A stretch of DNA of 64,000 nucleotides, from positions 5,047,869 through 5,111,868 of the forward strand of contig PCDI01000001.1 of the NCBI GenBank assembly GCA_002778195.1, in the 5' to 3' direction. The position numbers were made by a program, and so were the translations under genes. How positions within the stretch are numbered: the first letter of the stretch is position 1; each line of letters begins with the position of its first letter. The notes beneath the pieces were generated by a model that saw nothing but the letters and a program-made list of their open reading frames with translations, searched no databases and was not told where the DNA came from. This stretch comes from Raffaelea ambrosiae (lineage: Eukaryota; Ascomycota; Sordariomycetes; Ophiostomatales; Ophiostomataceae). Below, one piece after another: positions 20,340 through 31,629 of this stretch.

Positions 20340-22275
20340 TCAGGTGTTGTATCTTTTATTTAGTAAGCAGTTTAACAACCACTCTTCAACAAGACGACTT
20401 TTTTCTATCGTTGGCTTTGTTAAGCTGATCGTGTCGTCAACTTCTTCGTACTCACCCATACTTAGATCGACCTGAGCCTCTACCCACGGGTGGTGGTAGA
20501 TCGCTTTTCCGGATGGCTCCATCTCCGTTGCCGCCCAGCGAAAAATGTCGCCGACGGCTTGTCGAGAGGCAGTCTGATCCAGTTTCAGAGCACGTTCAAA
20601 GTGCTCAATTTGCCCCTCTATAATAAGCCTGCTGTCCTGAACCTCACCTCGCCCAGACATTTCATGTTCTTTCTCTGGCACGAGGCCACGAACCGCGCAT
20701 TGCTCTTTGCCTCCGATGACCCAGGCCCATGATGTATATGCCCATTCGTGGCGGTCGCAGTAAAGGTGTCGACGTAACGGCGGCTCTGTCTCGTCCTCCC
20801 TCATTTTGCCGAACGGTGGCCAGGGACAGAGTGGCGTGTTTCGGAAAGGAATATCTGAGGGTTCAATGCCGCAGAACTCGTGCCGCAGGCGCCACACGTC
20901 CGCCCGTTCTACATAGTGCGTATCTATGGAAACGGCCAAGTACGGACCTGTGCCGCAGAGGTCCATGAACGACTGTGGTGATCGTGCTCAGGCGGCGACC
21001 TCTGGTACAGGGCGGTAAATCGACGGTGCCTGTAGCGTTGCCAAAAAGCGAGGTATACCGTGAACGACCTTTGTTTCGCCGCAAGCTAAGACGCCATACC
21101 AAAGCGGGGACACGACCGGGCATCGAAGAGCAAGGAGATGCGCTAGCCGCTCCAAATCACCGCCTTGGACCAAAGGCTCGACTATCTCATAGATCGGCTT
21201 AAGCAAAGCGCTAACATGGTTGCATTCGATGCCTGGCTCCCAGAATATACCCCATAGGGCAGATGACAGGAAACGAGGATTCGAGCTCAAGGTCATATAG
21301 TAACCCAGCTTCTTGCACTGGCCATCGATACATGGGGTGGGGACAGCGGCTCGTCCTTGTCGAGAGAATGCCAATGTTAGACCACAGGGTTTTAGCAGGG
21401 TGACTGCCGATCGTGTCTCGTTATGCAAGGGAAGAGTAAGAGCCATGGCCAGCACGAGCATGGCCTGGTCGTCAAGGTCGTAGACAGAGGCAAATCTCAT
21501 CAGGTAGCGCATAGCCTGTGCACTAGAAGGCGGGGAGCTCGTTTCCAGGTCGGGGCGGTCGTCCTTGGCCTCTGGGTCGTCTACTACGATGTGTAAGTGG
21601 ATGTTTCCCGTGTACGCGAGCGTCCATAGCGGTCTTTTGCCCAAGGGGCGCCAGCCGTGTCCCGGTACCACCAGTGCCCTCCACCATTGTCTCTCTGCCA
21701 CCGACGCTTGTCCAACACAGATATACATTTCGTCGCCGGGTTTTGTTTTCGATGGAAGGAGCTTGTCGTAACACGTTCGCGGGGGTAGCGTACTGTGTCC
21801 GGATTCCTTGTCGCTCGAGAAGACATGTCGAGAGGATGTAAGCCCAGGCAAGAAACATAGGTGCCAATGCATTGGTAGGATTATCAACGTATGTAAACAG
21901 ACTTTCGCTAGATAAAGACCAAAGAGTGGGAAAACCACTTAGCAGCGATAACCTCCACTGCCGTTCGGCGTCGGTTCTCGTCGAGGGGCCGTCGCAGCGA
22001 GACGAGCACAGCTGCCAGGAAGCCTTCCCTGCAATCGAATATACGTTGCTCAACTGACTCGGTAGCTCCGGAACATGATTCAACAGAGAGTCCGGACGGA
22101 CGGTACCAGGGATGAGACGCGTCTCGTATGCTCTGCTGGACAAGTTCTTCCACTGCCGCTCGCTGCGGGATAGCGTCTCCAACAATGCATCTTCTGTGGG
22201 CACAACTCCATCGCCATTCCAGGTGCTTTCTAGACTTGTGCCATCGCTCGTCGATACATGGCTGTTTAATGACAT
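20340..22275 (-). pseudogene. Broken fungal hypothetical gene
   Basis: A single reading direction from ATG 22275 to TAA 20340 with two lesions. First part (22275 to about 21750) encodes a hydrophilic start, then LSLLSGFPTLWSLSSESLF and an Ala/Leu-rich stretch ending SIENKT. Similarity of style then continues in another frame (GDEMYICVGQASVAERQWWRALVVPGHGW), so a frameshift lies near 21745; I found no GT-AG pair that would splice it. The second part runs to an in-frame TGA at 20988-20990 and then continues in the same frame (SFMDLCGTGPYLAV...), which a CGA-to-TGA change would explain. The family resembles conserved ~600 aa fungal proteins of unknown function; no domain is named with confidence. 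If the TGA is a true end, a 316-residue truncated product would remain. Confidence 0.65.
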
Positions 22276-24023
22276 TGCTGCTTTGGTTTGTGTGTTTCTT
22301 CTCGATGAAGCAAAAATAGACCTTCGAGAACATGCATCAGGAAAATGTGCGTCATCGGTTATTTCAGAAGACAGTGTTCCTTGAACACCGGCTCTCCGCG
22401 GCCTACAGTGGCGTGTCACGACAGGTTTCACGGTTCAGCCGCGCAAAGTCGTGTAAGCAAGAACGAGCATGCTGCACTCGAAATGCGGCAGGCTAGGCGG
22501 TGTGAAGGCAGAATGTTTACTACCAATTTTATGAGCCCACTGAAAAAGTCCGGTGTTTTGTTTTTCCGACCGTCTCCTGGAGAGGGTCAATATTCACTTC
22601 CTAGTGCCCAGCCAGCCAATCAGCGCAGCGGGTGCACGTGAGTGCACCGTGGCTGGCAAACACCTGCCAACAGAAAGCATCACTGCTTCAATGAATAACA
22701 TTGTTACAAACAATCGGACGAGCCTTTGATAAACGGGTTGAGGTCCCTGTACATAATTTTATCTCATTATTCAGCAGGACCAGCTGAAGATTCGGCAAAG
22801 ACCCGGTAGCCAGCAACGGGACAACTGCGCAGGCGAGACAGGTACTAAGAAAAGACAGTGGCATCCATCACAAGATTGCTAATCAAATTGTAGATGATTT
22901 CTGAGGGTCATGACCTGCTTTATTCGCTGCAAACTGATGATTAGCTGTTGGAGCTGTTACGGTTTTGTGGGGAAGCCAGAATGGTGTGAGACCGTGGACT
23001 GAGATTTGAAAGATGTTTCTGTGACTTACGCAGATGATCTATTGAACAAACAAAGAGCACACGCACCAGGAACTTTGTTTGTCTGAATTGATGGAGTAGT
23101 TAGAGATTGATTTAAACCCTTGTTTGATTAAGTTTTACGATTAGATTGATTTGTTTTTCGTTATTGTTCAATTTTATCGTTTCCATCTTCGGTTTTCCAG
23201 GCATATGATGAAAATCATAACATCTACGCATACCACAAATAAATGCAATAAGGCGCTTTCCTCGATACAGCCAATAGCTTTTCCGCACACGAGCTGATTT
23301 ATCTGAGATGCTAAGACGTATAGTACATGACTAGTTATCTAAGCTTGGAATCGTGGTTGCCTATGGTGGATGGTTGCGAATTTATCCAGGTAGAAATCAA
23401 AGTGTGTGAGCCAAAAGCGTATCCAAGCAACCGATCGTTATCTTCTTCCGCCCTGTCCTTTTCAGTGGTTGATATCGGGACACGCAGTTGGGAAACATCC
23501 ATGGTAGCCCTGGTCATGGAAGGCAGCATGCGCGGTTCTTATCGCGGTTCCCAGGACGGTGAGTGGCTGCATGTGGCGGCATGAAGCACTGTTCCGTTCG
23601 GATCATTGCCTGTCCGGGCGGTTGGATGCCCATGGGGACGGTTTGGGAAACATGGCCACAAGTCCGAGCACGCTTTGACCAACGGCAGTTCGATGCAAGC
23701 ATTCCTCCGAAAACAAAATCCCACCACGTGTGTTGCATGCCCATTCTTATCTTCGCCGTACCAAATAGGAAGGACGACAGCGTCCTCGCCATGACTTGGG
23801 GGGGATCTCCGCAAATGGCCTCTGGTTGGCCACCGAGAAACAAGTCATCGCATTCTACGAGCACATGAATGCATGCCACTTACTGATACTCTTATCATAC
23901 TTTGTGATAGAAATCGAGCGGCGAGAGGGTGTATAAAGGCCGGCGGCAGCAGAGACCTGCCTGGTTTAGGTGAAACTTGGGTCCATATCTGCTTCCCACA
24001 TTCACCAGCCTAGCCAAAAAAAC
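22276..24023. other. AT-rich spacer upstream of the OPT transporter
   Basis: No gene recognised. Short open stretches on both strands at 23330-23880 show no known motif. The right end is the promoter of the OPT gene. Confidence 0.5.
23932..23937 (+). promoter_or_regulatory. TATA box of the OPT transporter gene
   Basis: TATAAA, 92 bases upstream of the ATG at 24024, preceded by two TGATA motifs (near 23890 and 23906). Confidence 0.45.
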
Positions 24024-26417
24024 ATGGCACCTGGAAACGGCTTATACAGCGGCGGCGGCGAAAGCACCTCGCTCGAGGTGGAAAACATGACCGCCCAAGA
24101 GATTCGCCGCTCGTCTGAGCGCACAGGCTCGCCCGACGACGGCGAGAAGGGCGGAATCATCCACGTTCGCGAGGATTCAATACACGACCATGCGCAGCCG
24201 TTGTCCCACGAAGAGCAGTTTCCCATTGACCCGGATGCACCCGAAGAGACACAGCAGCTCACCTTTCGTGCCGTGCTCACGGGATGCATTCTCGGCGGCG
24301 TCATTGCGGCATCCAAGTAAGAAGAAACCAGACTCTTGCTCGTTAACACAACACTGACGACCCTCTGACCAACATGCAGCATCTATCTCGGTCTCAAGAC
24401 GGGGTGGACGTTTGGTGCGGGGCTGTTCGGTGCCATTTTTGGGTTCGCCATTTTGAAACCGCTGTCAAAGGTCCTCCCCGACCGTCTCGGCGGAGGCTAC
24501 TTCGGGCCCAAGGAGAACGTCGTCGTCCAGTCTGCCGCCACGGCGGCTGGCTCGCTTGGGCTGATCTTCACCAGCGGCATTCCCGCGGCCTACCAGCTGG
24601 GCCTGCTGAAGACACCCAAGGAAGACTTTGGCCGCCTCATCACGTTCATGATCGCCGCCGCCTACTATGGCATGTTCTTTGCGATCCCGCTGCGCAAGTT
24701 CTACATTCTCAAGCAGAAGCTCCCCTTCCCCAGCTCGGTGGCGGCCGCGTTTGCCATCCAGAGTCTCCACACGGGCAAGCAGGCCGAGGCAAACGCATCC
24801 AAAAAGACCAAAGCATTGGCCATTTCGTTTGCCGTGGCCATCGCGTGGCGCTGCGTCAGCGAGTATGCGCCTGGTCTTCTGTGGGATTGGCACTGGGGCT
24901 GGGCGCTCTACCGCCTGGGCTGGGAACAGGCCGTCAAAGTCGAGAACTGGAACTGGAGTAAGTCGGCGTCTTCTGGCTCGTGGCCATGCTGCAAGACACC
25001 CAGCCCAACGCTAATGGCCCAAAACATAGTTGTCGAGTTTACTCCAGCATTCACGGGTGTCGGTCTTCTCATTGGACTGAATGGGGCGTACTCTTTCTTT
25101 GCTGGTTCCATCGTTGCTTGGGCCATCATTGGACCCATCCTCGTGGCAACTGGGACAGCATTTGGAGAAGCTGTCTCTCCTGATTTCCCAGGGTACATGC
25201 AGTACATGGGAATGGGTACGCGGCCCATGTCGTGAATTGCGAGCTGACGAATATGGAAACCGCAAGCTGACGTGTAGCCAGTCCTCGACGACCCCGTCCA
25301 TCATCCCTCGCCGCGATACTGGTTGATGTGGCCGGGCGTGATGCTCCTCCTGGCTGGTGCCTTTTCAGAACTGTTTGCCAACTACAAAAGCATTGCCGTC
25401 GCCTTTTCGTCGCTTCTCGAGCCCTTGACAAAAAGGATATTCCCGAGAACGTCCAGGGTGGAGGAGAAGGACATGATTCCCGAGCCCTGCCCGCCGCACG
25501 AGATGGTCCCCCTGTGGATGTGGGGAGGCGGTGTGGTGCTCAGCATCATCTTTACGTGCGCCGTTCTCGGGACGCAGTACCACCAGAGCATCGGCGTCGT
25601 CCTTCTGGCCATTGTGCTGGCCTTTTTGTTCTCGTTCATCGGCGCCGAGAGCGCAGGACGGACCAACATCGACCCGGTGACCTCCATTGGCAATGCCTCC
25701 CAGCTGGTCCTGGGCGGCGCCAACCACGGCCACGGCTCCCTGGCGAGCCAGCAGCTGCTCAACCTCACGGGCAGTCTGTTGGCCCTGGGCGCGGCCGAGC
25801 AGTCGGTCGACATGCTGGGCGACCTCAAAACCACGCACCTGCTGCGGGCGTCCCCGCGGGCCCAGTTCTACGCCCAGTGCTGCGGCGCGATCGTGTCCGT
25901 GTTCATGTCGACGGCCATGTATCTCTTGTTTTCCGAGGCCTATCCTTGCATCAACGACCTGTCCCTGGCCGACAAGTGTGCGTTCTCGGCCCCCGATGTT
26001 GGCCCCTACCGCGCCATTGCCGTCGCGGTCACGTCGCCCGAGATCCCGGTGCCGCCGTCGTCGGGCTACTTTAGCATCGCGGTGCTCGTGTATGCGTTTT
26101 CCCAGACGTTTGTCAAGTACCGCTTCGTGCCCGAGAAGTACCACGTGTTCGTGCCCAACCTGGTGGGCATGGGCATCGCCTTCATTCTCAACACGACGAC
26201 CTATCCGACCGCCGTCGCGGCTGGTGCTACGTTTGCTTTCCTCTGGAACAAGAACTACCCGGCTGGGTTTGCCATGTACTGCTATGCCATTGCGGCGGGG
26301 ATGATTGCCGGGGAGGGCCTGGGTGGAATCGTGGGCGCCATTCTGCAGGTCTCCCAAGTGTCGGGTAGCTACTACGGTACGGGTATTGGCTGCCCCATGG
26401 CCGCGTATTGCGGCTGA
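24024..26417 (+). CDS. Oligopeptide transporter, OPT family (YSL-like)
   Basis: Exons 24024-24316, 24380-24957, 25030-25215 and 25282-26417 with introns of 63, 72 and 66 bases; all phases agree and give 730 aa. An acidic cytosolic N-terminus of about 75 residues precedes a multi-spanning body. Family features: LTFRAVLTGCILGGVIAASNIYLGLKTGW split by intron 1 (N-terminal OPT motif NIYLGLKTG), KENVVVQSAATAAGSLG, LPFPSSVAAA, HPSPRYWLMWPGVMLL after intron 3, NIDPVTSIGNASQLV, and the C-terminal GCPMAAYCG. OPT/YSL proteins import small peptides, glutathione or metal-chelator complexes by proton coupling; which substrate applies here is unknown. It could take part in metal acquisition along with the siderophore transporter, but that is inference. 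Confidence 0.93.
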
Positions 26418-26554
26418 ATGGGAGGCAGGGAGAGGGTCGAAGGGTGGTGGCAGGCCGGGCCGGCATGCCACTCCACTGGCCAGCACGGGGCTTCACGGAC
26501 AAGACCACTTTCTCGTAGAGTTCAAGAACGTTGTATTCCATACAGAAGGAACTA

Positions 26555-28270
26555 TTAGCCGATATGCGGAATCGAGACGGACCACACCGTGGTGGCAAAT
26601 GTCAATGGCGGCAAAAAGGCCAGCGACCGAAACACTTCGACGAGAATGAACAGCCGCGAGCCCACAAACAAGAGACCGCCCACACTCATGAGGACTACAC
26701 CAATGACACGGGACACGTTCGTGTTCGCAAAGGACCCCAGCGGTTTCCGGCCCAGCCGCACGGCATAGAGCGCCAGAATGCAGACCTGGTACAGCAGAAC
26801 CGCGGCCGGGATGACGCCGGCGGTCAGCAGCGAGCTGGCCTGCCAGAGGCGGCGCTCGACGTGCGTGGGGAAGGCAAAGTTCCAGGCCAGGCAGTGCAGC
26901 CCGCCAAAGATGAAGATGCTGCCGGAGGCGCCGGCCAGGAGACTGCCGTTGTTCTGGGCGAGCGCGTCGCTGTGGTCGGCATGCAGCGCGTTGTTGGGGA
27001 TGCTGAGGTCCCAGCGGCGGTTGACCATGTAGAGGGAGGGCCCGTGAACGGCGAGGCGGGCCATCTCGGCCGTGGTGGCGCGGCGGGCGGCCGGGAGGGG
27101 CACCGCGTGCTGGACGCCCTGGGGCTTGTCGAGCAGCAGCGCGTAGGTGACGGCGGTGCACACGGCAAACGACAGGGTCAGGACCTCGAGCAGCGTGGTG
27201 GGCGTGCGGTCGGCGCCGGCGGCCAGACGCACAACCAGCGCCACCACAAACCAGAGGACCTGGCCCGTGGCGACGATCTTGACCAGGGCGTCGCCCTTGT
27301 TGCGGTCGGCCACGTCGTCCTCGGAGACGCGCGGCAGGCGGTCGAGGATGCCCAGGCGGCGCGCCAGCAGCAGCTGGTTGGCGTCGAGCACCCAGTGGCT
27401 GGTCTGCAGGGCCCACAGGTTGTTGGCCCAGCTCATGGGCTTGAGCAGGAACCGGTGGCGCTCCCACCGCGTGGCAAAGTAGCCCATCTGCGGGTGCTCG
27501 ATGGCCTGGGCGACGGCGGCAAAATGCGCCTCGTCGGCCGTGTAGAGCACGTCGCCGGTCGTGCGGCGGGGCTGCATGCGAAACCGCCTCTCCTTGCGAA
27601 ACCGGGCCAGGCCGGTTCTGCAGCGTTCCGGGATCCGGGCCGGCTGGGGCGTCAGGGCGGCGGTGGTCTTGTCTGTGGGCGGGGCCGTCGGGGACGCGTC
27701 GTCCTCGGCTGTCTTTGGCCCGGCCTCGACGTCGTCGGTCGTTCCCGCCGTGTTGGCTGTGGACGGGTGCGTCCCGTTGTCTGCGGCGGTCTTGCCCGAC
27801 GCAGCTGCCGTGCCGGGCTGCTGCTTTTCGAGATCGTCGATGGCAGGCGGCGTCGTCGCGTCAAACACAATGGTAAAGCCGCCCAGATTGGCGAGCCCCG
27901 TGTGCACAGGCGTCCATGGTATGTCCTTGTCGACCGCCTCCTCCCTGATGAACGTTTCAAAGGCACGCTGCGTCGCCGCCATGGCGCGGCGGTCGGCCAG
28001 CGCTTTGCCCAGGGCCCACTCGGGGGCGAGGACGTTGATGGACATCCATACGACTTTCCACAACAGGCGTTCTGCCGAGCGCAAGTATTTCTGGGCTCTG
28101 GTGCGGCAGACGGTCTGCAGCGGCACGTTGGGGTGGAGGACGGTCCACGTGCAGACCACCAGAACACTGAAACAGCTCCAGATGATGTCGAGGGTGCCGC
28201 GCGCATTGGGGGAGCCTGCAAAGACCCCGACGGTCGTGGGAAGCTGGCAGTCGATGTCGAAGTTTGTCAT
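26555..28270 (-). CDS. Fungal multi-spanning membrane protein, function unknown
   Basis: Single exon, 571 aa from ATG 28270 (an upstream in-frame codon at 28315 gives no better start). N-terminal GTLDIIWSCFSVLVVCTWTVLHPNVP is the hallmark opening of a large, uncharacterised family of fungal membrane proteins. A long soluble region follows (about residues 75-270), containing an FTIVFDAT segment and an Ala/Thr/Pro-rich low-complexity linker. The C-terminal half has six or so hydrophobic helices (VATGQVLWFVVALVVRLAAG; LEVLTLSFAVCTAVTYALLL; IFIFGGLHCLAWNFAFP; LLTAGVIPAAVLLYQVCILALY; SRVIGVVLMSVGGLLFVGSR). It ends 138 bases from the OPT gene, tail to tail. No catalytic motif is visible. Confidence 0.85.
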   Translation of the reverse strand: MTNFDIDCQLPTTVGVFAGSPNARGTLDIIWSCFSVLVVCTWTVLHPNVPLQTVCRTRAQKYLRSAERLLWKVVWMSINVLAPEWALGKALADRRAMAATQRAFETFIREEAVDKDIPWTPVHTGLANLGGFTIVFDATTPPAIDDLEKQQPGTAAASGKTAADNGTHPSTANTAGTTDDVEAGPKTAEDDASPTAPPTDKTTAALTPQPARIPERCRTGLARFRKERRFRMQPRRTTGDVLYTADEAHFAAVAQAIEHPQMGYFATRWERHRFLLKPMSWANNLWALQTSHWVLDANQLLLARRLGILDRLPRVSEDDVADRNKGDALVKIVATGQVLWFVVALVVRLAAGADRTPTTLLEVLTLSFAVCTAVTYALLLDKPQGVQHAVPLPAARRATTAEMARLAVHGPSLYMVNRRWDLSIPNNALHADHSDALAQNNGSLLAGASGSIFIFGGLHCLAWNFAFPTHVERRLWQASSLLTAGVIPAAVLLYQVCILALYAVRLGRKPLGSFANTNVSRVIGVVLMSVGGLLFVGSRLFILVEVFRSLAFLPPLTFATTVWSVSIPHIG

Positions 28271-28844
28271 GACGAGGCAGCAATGTTGAACGAGTCCCGA
28301 AGGGCAACAATCCAAAAAAGTAGGAAAAACATCTTAAGAGGGACTACGGAAATAAATAGGAACCAGCAAGTTTGAACAAAAATCGAAACTATGCATTACG
28401 CAGCCTGCCAGACAAGGCTGGCCGCCCCAGTTGCAAGGCAACAGTAAGAGTGTCATAGGCCGTAAGCACCAACCCAGTAAGGCAAGCGACCTGCATTTGC
28501 TTGGGAACACAATTGGGCAACATTGTGCGAGTGTGCTGAAATATTTTCCACCCTAGCACCGGGACGGTCCACCTCACGCCCTGCTGACGGGCCAGGAGAT
28601 CCCTGTACGGTGGCAGTGAACGACGGGTGGACCGGGAAAGCTGAAACAGCTGGGCTGGCAAAGCTGCGGTGTGCTATTTTCAGACTCCGAACCAGTGGAA
28701 GTCGACGGCAGGTTGGATGCCAGTTGTGGATTCACGGATAAATGCTCTTGTCAGAGTTGGATTGGGGGTTTTTTTTTTCCAAGTGTAAAAAGCACCACAC
28801 AGTTTTCCTCCGTAATTACGGCGTACACCCCGGATGCCCGCACT
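28271..28844. other. Spacer, no gene recognised
   Basis: Contains the promoter of the minus-strand membrane protein and the 3' flank of the M24 peptidase gene; a poly-T run near 28770. Confidence 0.5.
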
Positions 28845-30303
28845 TTAGGGCTCGTATGGGCCGCGTGCCAGCTGGCCGGTCAGCAGCTCGGCAGGGCCGG
28901 TCTCTTTGACCAGGTAGATATCCTCGTGCCGGACACCAAATTTGCCCTCCAGGTAGATGCCCGGCTCGTCTGTGAACGTCATGCCGGGCTGCAAAACAAC
29001 GCCGGTGTTCCACTTGTTCAGGTAGGGCGACTCGTGGGCTGAAACAGTTAGCGTACAGCCGGGAAGATGGGTGGCGTCCCCCAGACGACGTACCTTTGAT
29101 GCCGATTCCGTGGCCCAGTCTGTGGGTGAAGCCATGCCCGTAGCCGGCCGCCTCGATGACGGTCCTGGCTGCGATGTCGACGCTGGCGGCGGTGTTGTTG
29201 GGCAGGAAGGCGGCGGCGGCGGCGGCCTGGGCCTCGAGGACAATGTCCCACACCTTGTGCTTCTCGGCGCGCAGCGCGGGGTCGGGCGTCGCTGTCGCCG
29301 CGTCGCGGCCCCGGGACAGGCCGAGACGGCGGGCGACGGCGTGGGCCGGCGACGGCGCGGCGGACGGCGGGTCGATGAAGAAGCTGCGGCAGATGTCGGA
29401 GCTGTAGCCGAGGTAGTGGGCGCCGACGTCGATGACGACCATGGACTCGTGCGTCAGCTTCTTGCCGCCGGTGACGAAGCCGCCGTGCGGCAGCGCGCCG
29501 TGCTCCTCGAACAGGACAATGTTGAAGAAGAGGCCAAAGCCGACGGACAGCAGCGCGTGGTTGAGAATGGCGGTCACGTCGTCTTCCGTCAGACCGGGCA
29601 CGAGGCAGGGCCGCATGGCGCGGACGGCCACGACCGTGCCGGTGTTGACGGCCCGCAGCAGCGCCACCTCGGCCGGGCTCTTGATCTGCCGGACCCGCTC
29701 GACCGCGGGGCTGAGGCCCACCGTCTCGAAGCCGCTGTCGCCGAGGCCCCGCGCAAGAAAGTCGCGGATCTCCTCGTCGACCATGACGCGGGGCCGCCGG
29801 CCGGCGATGCCGCGGAACAGCCGGGACTGCCGCAGCGTGTCGTAGGGGTTCCAGTGCTCTTCCCAGACGACAATGTCCAGGTCCGCCTCGCGCGACGGGA
29901 TGCCCAGCATGCGCACGCGGCCCGCCTCAAAGTGCGGCGCCAAAAAGGCCGTCTTGGCCGACACGGCGCCCGCTGCGTCGGTCTGGGGCAGCACGACCAT
30001 CAGAAACGGCCGCTCCTCGGGCTCCCACGGCTCCCAGTCGACCTGGGAGATGTTGCCGTAGTACCTAGAGGGTGCATGGGTGAGCTGGATCCATTCTTTT
30101 CAGTCGATCCGCAGGAGGCGGCTTACTGGAAGGTGTAGCCGGGCTCCAGCACAAAGGCATCGGCGCCCGAGGCGACCAGCGCCTGGGCCAGACGGTCGCG
30201 GCGCTCGAGAAACTCGTCCGCGGCAATGGGCACGGCCGCATCGAGAAAGCCCTTGTCGCTGTGCAGGTTGGTGATGGCGCATTGCTGCACGCGCTCCAAG
30301 ACA

Positions 30304-30336
<33 letters not shown>

Positions 30337-30521
30337 GCACGGCGCAGGCTGGGAAGCACCGGGCCGAGCTCCCACACCGCCAGCGAGCAGAGGCCCGCGA
30401 TCAGCCATGCGGCTCGGCGCTTGGTCGAGGTTGAGGTTGAGGTCGAGGTCGAGGTCGAGGTCGAGGATGGCGGCCGGCGTGTGGCCGCAGCCGTCTTGTG
30501 CACTGGGGCGCCCTTCTCCAT
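28845..30521 (-). CDS. M24B metallopeptidase (aminopeptidase P/Xaa-Pro dipeptidase-like), membrane-anchored
   Basis: Exons 30521-30127, 30064-29094 and 29038-28845, introns of 62 and 55 bases; 519 aa in frame. All five expected metal ligands of the pita-bread fold are visible: two Asp in VVIDVGAHYLGYSSDICRSF, His in HRLGHGIGIKAHES (spliced by intron 2), Glu in FTDEPGIYLEGKFG and Glu in GVRHED. It should cleave Xaa-Pro bonds. Unusual for the family is the N-terminus: a Ser/Thr dipeptide repeat (about residues 20-35), a hydrophobic segment WLIAGLCSLAVWELGPVL preceded by KRRAA, and a poly-Ser run. This predicts a type II membrane anchor with the peptidase on the luminal or extracellular side. 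An Ala-rich insert lies before the catalytic His. Confidence 0.92.
30304..30465. repeat. Two coding microsatellites in the peptidase gene
   Basis: (GAC)n at about 30304-30334 encodes poly-Ser, and (GAGGTC/GAGGTT)n at about 30426-30465 encodes Ser-Thr repeats on the minus strand. Confidence 0.85.
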
Positions 30522-31629
30522 GGCGAAAGCTGCAGGAATGTCCAATGTTTCAATCGTTCCTGGTCGGTTGTGTCGTGGAGGTGGTGCTCTTTTGTCTTTG
30601 GGCGAGGGGGAGTGTGTGTGCAGAGATCAGCTCGAGAGTGCCCGCGCTTCAGAGCTCACGCCTGCGACTGAAACAGGCAAGCCACCAACTGGTGCTTAGT
30701 GGAGTTTTGGCGAAGATCGCCCCGAATTAGGGCACGTCTCCGCGTCTGGTCCCGGCTGGCTAGCGCCGCCTCCAACAAGTGCCGTGCTTGTCTTCTTGGC
30801 TGTGTTCGCCCGTTTGCGCATCCCAAGACCTGATGGCATCCATCGATGGCACTGGTCCCAGCTGCCGTGTCCACGTTTGGCCGTACTTCTCCCACATACA
30901 AGAGGACGTGCGGGCCTGTTCTGTTGGAAAAAGAAGACGCGCTGCGAAAACACACGCGGCCTATGCGCAGAGGACGAACTTGCCACAGGCGAACCTGGAC
31001 TTCAGCCTGGGCTGACAGCTCCATGGATTTGCGGGCTTGCTCCGCTTCAGAGCGTCACTGTCGGGCTCGCCCCGACGACGTCTCAGACGGTCGAATTCAA
31101 CCAATGCCAAAGCCAGCGAATGGGGGTCCCCAGGCCGGCTAGGAGTCTCATGCACTGAACAGCGCTGCGATGAGCAGGTTGTTTTTCCTCTTCTCCGCCT
31201 TGATAACGGCAAGTGTTTCCTAATGCAGGAGTCTGTCCCCCGTGCTCGACGAATAGAGTTCACCCAAGCACACGCCGATCCACCGTACATGGCCCTTATC
31301 TTGGAGACATACAGCATCGAATACTCGTAATGAAAACGCGGCTCGTCTACGACACTGTGATCTCGTCCGAGTTTATGCCTATCACCCAGAAGCATGGACC
31401 CCCCTCAACGCTCCCGCGTGCAACCAGGTACATTTTTCTTGCCCACCCATCCTGGGCTGTGGTCTTGCATGGCTCTGGCTGTTCCGAGCCGTCGTAGTCG
31501 TATAACTGGGCTTGTGCCGTTGTTCTTCTTTACTGGCGCCTCTGGACGAATCTTGGCTGCACGTCGCCGTTTTGTCTCTTGCCGTGCCAAAAAAAAAAAA
31601 GTGTGGCTTTTTGTGGCTTCCCATCGAGA
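30522..31629. other. Divergent promoter spacer
   Basis: About 1.1 kb between the divergently transcribed M24B peptidase and Git1-like transporter. No gene recognised. Confidence 0.55.

Noticed and set aside
21740..21790. An intron to heal the frame change in the broken hypothetical gene
   Set aside because: No GT-AG pair of workable length joins the two frames; a frameshift is simpler.
23539..23879. Minus-strand open frame of 113-121 codons in the spacer before the OPT gene
   Set aside because: Two overlapping frames of equal quality, no motif, no start context; treated as chance.
26531..28375. Plus-strand open frame of 614 codons
   Set aside because: Antisense shadow of the minus-strand multi-spanning protein.
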